From Nanobdellota archaeon (lineage in GTDB: Archaea; Nanobdellota; Nanobdellia; Pacearchaeales; GW2011-AR1), in NCBI GenBank assembly GCA_022709585.1, contig JAKLIN010000025.1:1-7094 (forward strand): a stretch of 7,094 bases of DNA, written 5' to 3'. The notes under the pieces are model-generated. The model searched no databases and was not told the DNA's origin. It saw only the letters and a list, made by a program, of their open reading frames with translations. Within the stretch, counting starts at the first letter, position 1, and each line of letters starts with the position of its first letter. Of the stretch, positions 1 to 3,608 are shown in pieces. The translations under genes and the position numbers were made by a program.

Positions 1-84
1 AAAAGATCGTTTGCATTCTTAACTTACTTATTCCTAGCCCTTCTTGTAGTGATTATGGTCTTTTGGGCAATTGCTTTTAGGTAA
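1..84 (+). CDS. C-terminal end of a membrane protein (partial)
   Basis: The window opens inside a reading frame of 27 codons ending in TAA at 82-84. After a short basic start (KRS) nearly all of it is hydrophobic, with one predicted transmembrane helix of about 20 residues rich in L, V, F, I and A, and a final FR. This is the usual appearance of the last helix of a small integral membrane protein with a very short tail. The rest of the gene lies outside the window, so its family cannot be named. A T4 run at 107-110 is the only weak terminator candidate before the next promoter. Confidence 0.6.
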   Translation, partial: KRSFAFLTYLFLALLVVIMVFWAIAFR

Positions 85-160
85 CTATTCGGAGTTTGAA
101 AATCTGTTTTAAGTTCTTGAAAGCCCAATCTTTATTCAGTAAGAAAGTAAAAACATAAAG

Positions 161-168
161 TTTATAAA
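161..168 (+). promoter_or_regulatory. Archaeal TATA box for the toxin-antitoxin unit, leaderless
   Basis: TTTATAAA is centred about 26 nt before the ATG at 191. Archaeal transcription starts about 25-27 nt downstream of the TATA centre, so the transcript should begin at or within a base or two of the start codon. No Shine-Dalgarno motif is present upstream of 191, which agrees with a leaderless message. Confidence 0.7.
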
Positions 169-174
169 ATTCTT

Positions 175-190
175 AATCTTACAATCTTAC
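175..190 (+). repeat. Tandem 8-bp repeat at the transcript start, candidate operator
   Basis: AATCTTAC occurs twice back to back (175-182 and 183-190) and ends directly against the antitoxin ATG. A third, imperfect copy (ATTCTTA, 169-175) precedes it, and an inverted GTAAGA lies at 139-144 on the other side of the TATA box. AbrB/VapB-type antitoxins commonly repress their own promoters, so this is a plausible autoregulatory binding site. The repeat is seen; the function is inferred. Confidence 0.45.
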
Positions 191-445
191 ATGGTAGCAA
201 TAACTAAAATGAGCTCAAAGGGGCAAATTGTGATTCCTTTGGAAATAAGAGAAAAAATGAATCTTACAGAAGGAAATTTGCTTCTTGTTTCGAATAGCGA
301 GGATTCAATTCTTATGAAAAGACTCGAAGTGCCGAAGATAAAATCCTGGAAAGAAGCGACAAAACCATTTAGAGATGCGGCAAAAAAGGCTAATTTTTCA
401 AATGAGGATTTAAAAAAACTGATTGAAGAGTCGAAAGCGAGGTAA
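191..445 (+). CDS. AbrB/SpoVT-family antitoxin (VapB type)
   Basis: This 84-residue protein has an N-terminal swapped-hairpin AbrB/MazE DNA-binding domain at about residues 3-45, with the family signature SSKGQIVIPLEIREKMNL (residues 8-25), where the KGQ and IP-x-E-IR elements are typical. The charged tail (residues 46-84, with SWKEATKPF and EDLKKLIEESK) is the part that normally wraps the toxin and blocks its active site. The start at 191 is chosen because it is the first ATG, gives a normal-length domain and sits 26 nt after the TATA box. The PIN-domain toxin follows 9 nt later, so the two form one operon. It probably represses its own promoter, where a tandem repeat lies at the transcript start. 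Domain identification is firm; the partner assignment is from position. Confidence 0.9.
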   Translation: MVAITKMSSKGQIVIPLEIREKMNLTEGNLLLVSNSEDSILMKRLEVPKIKSWKEATKPFRDAAKKANFSNEDLKKLIEESKAR

Positions 446-454
446 CTAGCTTAA

Positions 455-868
455 ATGAGAGTGGTTTTGGATACAAATGTTTGGTTATCTGGAATATTTT
501 GGGAAGGCGAAGCGAGCAAGATTTTAGAAAAAGCGGAAAAGAAAGGCTTGCAAGTGATAATATCTGAAGAGATTTTGTCTGAGATTATAATGGTCTTAAA
601 CAGAGAATCCAAATTTCAGAAATACATTCTAGACTTAAGATTAAGCATAGAAGAACTATTGAGAACGGTTTTATCCATTTCAGCTTTAATTGAAACAAAA
701 ACCAAACTGAACGTGATAAAATCCGACCCAAAGGATAATATAATTTTAGAAGCGGCGATAGATGGAAAAGCAACATGCATTGTTTCTTATGATAATCATC
801 TTTTGAATATGATTGAGTTTAGAAACATCAAAATAGTCTCTCCAAAAGAATTCTTGAAATTGCTATAA
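455..868 (+). CDS. PIN-domain ribonuclease toxin (VapC-like, COG1569-type)
   Basis: This 137-residue protein is a single PIN domain, a metal-dependent RNase fold. It starts with RVVLDTNVWLSGI (catalytic D6 in LDTNV), has an acidic residue at E43, then the DPKDN motif at 91-95 (D94 catalytic by family comparison) and SYDNHLL at 111-117 (D113), and ends with IVSPKEFL, which is typical of the 'putative toxin component, PIN family' group. All four acidic positions expected for Mg2+ binding are present, so it should be active. VapC-type toxins cleave RNA, often tRNA or rRNA; the target cannot be read from sequence. Translation is probably coupled to the antitoxin: a GAGGT at 439-443 overlaps the antitoxin stop and lies 11 nt before the ATG. 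The gene converges with the minus-strand gene that ends 7 bp downstream. Confidence 0.9.
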   Translation: MRVVLDTNVWLSGIFWEGEASKILEKAEKKGLQVIISEEILSEIIMVLNRESKFQKYILDLRLSIEELLRTVLSISALIETKTKLNVIKSDPKDNIILEAAIDGKATCIVSYDNHLLNMIEFRNIKIVSPKEFLKLL

Positions 869-875
869 ACTAATT

Positions 876-1226
876 TTACAAATCAATTATTCCGTCTTTT
901 GTAAGTGCTGCAAATCTTATTCCTACGGGGAAGTTAATTAATGCAGAAATCAAAGCCATATGCTGTTTTCCATCGCCTGCAGCAATACTTAATGCAACTT
1001 CGGTGCCATCAATTTTTCCATCAAGTTTTGCAAGAATTTCGTCTCTTAGCTCTTTAATTCTCTTTGAAAGATCCACTTGAATAAACTGAAATGGCTTTTC
1101 AGCACTGAATTGTTTTGCAGAAGCATCCCCAATAATTAAAATGTTATCCCAATTTTCATACTTGATTAAGCCAGCTACTTGCCCCCAGCTTTCCTTTTCC
1201 CCAGAGATTAATGCCACTAATTCCAT
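876..1226 (-). CDS. Small single-domain protein, CARF/Rossmann-like (family not named)
   Basis: This 116-residue protein is not recognised by name. The predicted order is strand (LVALIS, 3-8), helix (about 13-24), strand (NILIIGD, 28-34), short helix, strand (FQFIQVDL, 46-53), helix (55-68), strand (EVALSIA, 76-82), a glycine turn with G84-D85-G86-K87-Q88-H89-M90 leading into a helix (to about 98), and a last strand (GIRFAALT, 102-109). That layout, with a conserved-looking small-residue turn before the fourth helix, resembles CARF domains, where the equivalent turn contacts cyclic oligoadenylate. No effector domain (HEPN, nuclease, HTH) is attached. The start is supported by a TATA box about 25 nt upstream, giving a leaderless message. 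No CRISPR locus is visible. The resemblance is an inference from pattern; other Rossmann-like folds remain possible. Confidence 0.75.
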   Translation of the reverse strand: MELVALISGEKESWGQVAGLIKYENWDNILIIGDASAKQFSAEKPFQFIQVDLSKRIKELRDEILAKLDGKIDGTEVALSIAAGDGKQHMALISALINFPVGIRFAALTKDGIIDL

Positions 1227-1247
1227 GAGTTCAATTAATGCGCTTGC

Positions 1248-1255
1248 TTTATAAG
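1248..1255 (-). promoter_or_regulatory. TATA box for the minus-strand CARF-like gene, leaderless
   Basis: On the minus strand the sequence reads CTTATAAA, centred about 25 nt before the ATG (1224-1226). The expected transcript start is therefore at the start codon, and no Shine-Dalgarno motif is present. It is divergent from the ribosomal operon promoter about 70 bp away. Confidence 0.6.
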
Positions 1256-1301
1256 AATTATTGTATTATTTTAGGAGCTAACTAAGTTAAGTATTAATTT
1301 T

Positions 1302-1317
1302 AAGGTTAAAAGGTTAG
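1302..1317 (+). repeat. Tandem 8-bp repeat just upstream of the ribosomal operon TATA box
   Basis: AAGGTTAA (1302-1309) is followed directly by AAGGTTAG (1310-1317), one base before the TATA box at 1319, with a related AAGTTAAG at 1284-1291. It occupies the position where BRE contacts and activators act in archaeal promoters. The repeat is seen; a regulatory role is a guess. Confidence 0.3.
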
Positions 1318-1318
1318 A

Positions 1319-1326
1319 TTTATAAA
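1319..1326 (+). promoter_or_regulatory. TATA box for the rpl1-rplP0-rpl12 operon
   Basis: TTTATAAA lies here with a predicted transcript start near 1349, giving an untranslated leader of about 70 nt before the uL1 ATG. This is the only protein-coding unit in the window with a clear long leader of its own. Confidence 0.65.
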
Positions 1327-1356
1327 TCCAAATTATGTCAACTTTTTACCGTTTAA

Positions 1357-1431
1357 CTACATCACTAAAACCGAAACGAAAGTTTTCTCGGGGCAAGTGC
1401 GTAATGTAGGAGGTACAAATGGCAACACTTG
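1357..1431 (+). promoter_or_regulatory. Structured 5' leader of uL1 mRNA with alternative pairings
   Basis: One fold uses CUACAU (1357-1362) with AUGUAG (1404-1409), CACU (1363-1366) with AGUG (1396-1399), CCG (1371-1373) with CGG (1389-1391), and a tip AAAC-GAAA-GUUU (1374-1385) with a GNRA-type loop. This fold ties up the first bases of the Shine-Dalgarno AGGAGGU (1408-1414). A competing fold pairs CAAGUG (1394-1399) with CACUUG (1426-1431), enclosing the ribosome site and the start codon, with an inner UGUA (1405-1408)/UACA (1414-1417) hairpin holding GGAGG in its loop. Autoregulation of this operon by L1 binding its own mRNA is established in Methanococcus vannielii; that this leader does the same is inferred, and no exact match to the rRNA-like L1 site was found. 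Confidence 0.4.
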
Positions 1432-2051
1432 AAGAAGAAATAAAAAATGCATTAGTAGAACTTAAGAAAGATAATACTAGAAAGTTCAATCAAACAGTTG
1501 AATTAATTGTAAATTTACAAAAGTTCGATGTGAGAAAAGAATCTTTGAATATTTTCGTTTCTGTCCCACATAAGATTAAAGATAAAAAAATCTGCGCATT
1601 CTTAACAACCAAAAACAAAAGCATTGATACAATCACTGAAGAAGAATTCAAAAGATATTCTGATAAAAAAGAATTAAAGAAACTTGAAAAGAGATACGAC
1701 TTCTTTATTTCTCAGGCAATTCTTATGCCAAAAGTTGCTACAACTTTCGGTAGAGCTCTTGGTCCATCAGGAAAAATGCCTTCACCACAATTAGGTATCT
1801 TGCCAAGCGCAGACGATAAGCTTATTGCAGAACTAAAAGAAAAAATCAACAACAGCATCAGAATCAGATCAAAGGAAGCTTCAATTAAGCTCGCTGTTGG
1901 AAAGCAGAATATGAATGAAAAAGATCTTTTAGAAAATATTATGACAATTTATCACGCTCTTTTGAAAAACTTTGCAAAAGGAAAAGAGAATATCAAAAAT
2001 ATTGAAATAAAATTAACAATGTCCAAACCGGTGAAGATATCACTAAAGTAA
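1419..2051 (+). CDS. rpl1: Large-subunit ribosomal protein uL1 (archaeal L1)
   Basis: uL1 binds 23S rRNA to form the mobile L1 stalk, which guides deacylated tRNA out of the E site. At 210 residues it has normal archaeal length. The N-terminal RKFNQTVELIVNL segment (21-33) and the KVATTFGRALGPSGKMPSP region (105-123) are family signatures, the second being the classic L1 motif; the C-terminal LTMSKPVKI (199-207) completes the RNA-binding domain I with the S/T-M-S-K-P element. The ATG at 1419 is chosen for its strong Shine-Dalgarno AGGAGGT at 1408-1414, 4 nt upstream. It is the first gene of an L1-L10-L12 operon; L11, often the first gene of such clusters, is not here. In archaea L1 can repress this operon by binding its own mRNA. 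Confidence 0.97.
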   Translation: MATLEEEIKNALVELKKDNTRKFNQTVELIVNLQKFDVRKESLNIFVSVPHKIKDKKICAFLTTKNKSIDTITEEEFKRYSDKKELKKLEKRYDFFISQAILMPKVATTFGRALGPSGKMPSPQLGILPSADDKLIAELKEKINNSIRIRSKEASIKLAVGKQNMNEKDLLENIMTIYHALLKNFAKGKENIKNIEIKLTMSKPVKISLK

Positions 2052-2061
2052 GGAGATAAAA

Positions 2062-2910
2062 ATGACACACGAAAAAAAACACTCTGCTGTTGAAAATATC
2101 CCTCAAAAGAAAATATTAGCTGTAAAAGAACTTTCTGGACTTGCAAAAACTAAGAAAACACTTTTACTTGCTTCAATTAAAGGAATTCCTGCTGCACAGT
2201 TTCAAGAGATTTCCAAGAAATTCAGAGGAAAAGCAATTATAAGAGTTCCAAAAAAGAATATTACACTTAGAGTAATTGACCAAATCAAAGATGAAAAGTT
2301 AAATGGAATAAAACCAGGCATTGGAGACAATGTTGCAGTTATTTTCTCAGATTTGGATTCATTTGATCTTGCTGCAGATTTGCTCCATAATAAAACACCA
2401 ACTAAAGCTAAACCAGGGCAACATGCTCCTATAGACATTGAAATCCCTGCTGGACCAACAGGACTTTTACCTGGACCAGATATCACTGAACTTGGAAATT
2501 TAGGAATACAAATTCAAATTGATAAAGGTAAGATTACAATCAAAGAATCTAAAGTAGTTGCAAAGAAAGGAGAAAAAATTTCAAAGGGCGCAGCTGAAAT
2601 TATGAACAAGCTTGAAATCAAACCATTCAGCGTTGGTTTCACACCTATCTCTGCATTCGACTTCCATGAAAAGAAATTCTATTCAGAAATAAGCATTGAC
2701 AAAGACGCAACACTTCATGAATTAAAACACCAATTCCAAAAGTCACTTGCATTCGCTGTTGAAAGAGGATATGCTTCTCAAGATACAATCAGATTCTTGC
2801 TTGGAAAAGCATTTGCGCACAATTCTGCAATGGAAAGATTAATTAAGACAGATTCAGCATCTGCTTCCGAAAACACTCAACAAACTAAATCAGAGAACAA
2901 GGAGGAATAA
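2062..2910 (+). CDS. rplP0: Large-subunit stalk protein uL10 (P0), short form
   Basis: P0 anchors P1/L12 dimers to the stalk base of 23S rRNA. The N-terminal rRNA-binding domain covers about residues 15-108 and the region after 182. The archaeal/eukaryotic insertion domain spans about 112-175 and contains the signature PAGPTGLLPGP (129-139). A helical segment at about 215-262 is the P1-binding spine, with LAFAVERGYASQDTIRFLLGKAF characteristic in outline. The protein is 282 residues, clearly shorter than the roughly 330-350 usual in archaea. The missing part is the distal spine and the acidic tail ending in a GLxxLFG-like motif; instead it ends in a low-complexity Ser/Glu/Lys tail (264-282). 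The AGGAGAT at 2051-2057 overlaps the L1 stop, 4 nt before the ATG. The stop overlaps the P1 start by one base. Confidence 0.95.
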   Translation: MTHEKKHSAVENIPQKKILAVKELSGLAKTKKTLLLASIKGIPAAQFQEISKKFRGKAIIRVPKKNITLRVIDQIKDEKLNGIKPGIGDNVAVIFSDLDSFDLAADLLHNKTPTKAKPGQHAPIDIEIPAGPTGLLPGPDITELGNLGIQIQIDKGKITIKESKVVAKKGEKISKGAAEIMNKLEIKPFSVGFTPISAFDFHEKKFYSEISIDKDATLHELKHQFQKSLAFAVERGYASQDTIRFLLGKAFAHNSAMERLIKTDSASASENTQQTKSENKEE

Positions 2911-3203
2911 TGGAATACATATATTCAGCACTTTTGCTGCACAAACTCGGAAAAGAAGTTAGCGAAGAGAATGTGAAAAGTGTTGTCAAAGCTACTGGCG
3001 CAACAGTTGATGAATCAAAAGTCAAATCACTTGTTGTTAGCTTAAAAGGCGTTGACATCGACAAAGAGCTTGAAAGTGCTAGTTTGATGGCTGCTGCACC
3101 TGCTGCTGGAGCTGCTCCTGCTAAGGAAACAAAAGCAGAAGCTCACCAAGAAGAAGAAAAGCATGAGAGCGCAGCTGAAGGTCTATCTTCACTATTTGGA
3201 TAA
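2910..3203 (+). CDS. rpl12: Stalk protein P1 (archaeal L12)
   Basis: This 97-residue acidic protein is the archaeal P1/L12. The N-terminal helical dimerisation domain (about 1-58) begins MEYIYSALLLHKLGKEV, the typical family opening, and contains ATGATVDESKVKSLV. An alanine/proline hinge (about 60-72) leads to a charged linker and the conserved C-terminal GLSSLFG (91-97), which contacts translational GTPases such as aEF1A and aEF2. Dimers attach to the helical spine of uL10. The gene starts inside the uL10 stop (TAATG), with GGAGG at 2901-2905 as ribosome site, so translation is coupled and high output is favoured, in line with several P1 copies per ribosome. Length and ends are normal for archaea. 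Confidence 0.97.
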   Translation: MEYIYSALLLHKLGKEVSEENVKSVVKATGATVDESKVKSLVVSLKGVDIDKELESASLMAAAPAAGAAPAKETKAEAHQEEEKHESAAEGLSSLFG

Positions 3204-3213
3204 AATTATTAAC

Positions 3214-3218
3214 TTTTT
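3214..3218 (+). terminator. Oligo-T run after the ribosomal operon
   Basis: A T5 run 11 nt after the rpl12 stop codon could act as an archaeal intrinsic terminator, which needs little more than a U-rich stretch. It is followed by an AGGAGAT and two hairpins, so some transcripts may continue into the small membrane protein gene. Confidence 0.35.
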
Positions 3219-3224
3219 AGGAGA

Positions 3225-3263
3225 TAGACCAATTGTCTAGTCTGGACTTCAAGATTGTCTTGA
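3225..3263 (+). promoter_or_regulatory. Two consecutive hairpins between rpl12 and the small membrane ORF
   Basis: The first is TAGAC-CAATT-GTCTA (3225-3239, 5 bp). The second is TCAAGA-TTG-TCTTGA (3249-3263, 6 bp, 3-nt loop). Both arms match perfectly. They could be an mRNA 3' end or processing structure for the ribosomal operon, or a leader for the following gene. The inverted repeats are seen; the role is not known. Confidence 0.4.
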
Positions 3264-3276
3264 CGCTGACTTAAAA

Positions 3277-3417
3277 ATGGCAGATATAAATACAATTAAA
3301 ACAGCTTCAATTTTCTCGTTAGTGGCGATTATGTTCACGCCAATAGATTCTCAATACTGGCTGTTTTTCTTGGTATGCACCTTTGTTGCGGGATTTGTTT
3401 GGTTCGTTAAGAGTTAA
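3277..3417 (+). CDS. Small two-helix membrane protein, 46 residues
   Basis: The frame runs from ATG at 3277 to TAA at 3415-3417. The product has a short polar start (MADINTIK), a first hydrophobic segment at about residues 9-22, a polar turn (PIDSQ, 22-26), a second hydrophobic helix rich in aromatics at 27-44, and a lysine-serine end. That is a coherent helical hairpin for a small inner membrane protein. No Shine-Dalgarno motif lies directly before the ATG; an in-frame stop at 3238-3240 bounds it upstream and no alternative start codon lies between. A strong AGGAGAT at 3219-3225 instead serves a possible 13-codon TTG frame (3233-3274) that stops 2 nt before this ATG, which could couple translation. 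The family is not recognised. It could be a chance frame, but the hydrophobic pattern argues against that. Confidence 0.55.
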   Translation: MADINTIKTASIFSLVAIMFTPIDSQYWLFFLVCTFVAGFVWFVKS

Positions 3418-3422
3418 ATTCT

Positions 3423-3427
3423 ATTTT
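3423..3427 (+). terminator. Oligo-T terminator candidate after the small membrane ORF
   Basis: CTATTTTTCCC directly after the stop codon gives a T5 run, and a second T5 run lies at 3439-3443. Either could end transcription from the ribosomal operon before the tRNA-Thr promoter. Confidence 0.4.
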
Positions 3428-3468
3428 TCCCTCGAAAATTTTTAGATATCTTTTCACAATAAATAACC

Positions 3469-3476
3469 TTTTATAA
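3469..3476 (+). promoter_or_regulatory. TATA box for tRNA-Thr and probably the helicase
   Basis: TTTTATAA lies about 51 nt before the tRNA. The predicted transcript start is near 3498, giving a 5' leader of about 25 nt to be removed by RNase P. As no promoter fits between the tRNA and the next gene, this promoter may drive both. Confidence 0.55.
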
Positions 3477-3489
3477 CCCACTAATTTTC

Positions 3490-3502
3490 ATCTTCAGAAG
3501 AT
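3490..3502 (+). repeat. Perfect 13-bp palindrome over the predicted start site
   Basis: ATCTTC-A-GAAGAT is an exact inverted repeat centred at 3496, about 24 nt after the TATA centre, thus on the expected transcript start. Such a position would suit a repressor dimer. Function is inferred. Confidence 0.35.
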
Positions 3503-3523
3503 TAATATTAACTGGAGGTGTTC

Positions 3524-3598
3524 GCTTCCGTAGCTCAGTTGGTTTAGAGCATCGCATTCGTAATGCGAGGGTCCTGGGTTCGAATCCCAGCGGAAGCT
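3524..3598 (+). tRNA. tRNA-Thr (anticodon CGU)
   Basis: The full cloverleaf is present in 75 nt. The acceptor stem GCTTCCG pairs with CGGAAGC, the D-stem is GCTC/GAGC, the anticodon stem TCGCA/TGCGA holds the loop TTCGTAA with anticodon CGT at 3559-3561, and the T-arm is CTGGG-TTCGAAT-CCCAG. The discriminator is T (3598), which together with G1-C72 and C2-G71 fits archaeal tRNA-Thr. It reads ACG codons. CCA is not encoded and must be added after processing. There is no intron. No oligo-T follows; the helicase ATG is only 10 nt downstream. Confidence 0.96.
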
Positions 3599-3608
3599 TA
3601 TCCAAACT

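Noticed and set aside
585..776. Minus-strand frame of 63 codons inside the PIN toxin gene
   Set aside because: It lies wholly inside a well-identified gene, has a leucine/serine-rich composition typical of an antisense shadow, and has no promoter.
1357..1431. Exact copy of the 23S rRNA L1-binding motif in the uL1 leader
   Set aside because: I looked for the asymmetric internal loop beside a GGC/GCC helix known from L1 sites and found only a rough resemblance, so I claim structure but not a defined L1 site.
2202..2486. Minus-strand frame of 94 codons inside the uL10 gene
   Set aside because: It mirrors the uL10 coding sequence, its glycine/proline stretch is the reverse of the PAGPTGLLPGP region, and no start signals are present.
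3481..3510. CTGA and GATGA-like words on the minus strand as a C/D box sRNA
   Set aside because: Only one D'-like and one C'-like word is present, without matching outer C and D boxes at usable distances; the words come from the palindrome.
3513..3530. GGAGGTG directly before tRNA-Thr, looking like a ribosome site for a GTG or later start
   Set aside because: The frame from GTG 3518 runs into a stop within the D-arm of the tRNA after nine codons and nothing supports translation there.
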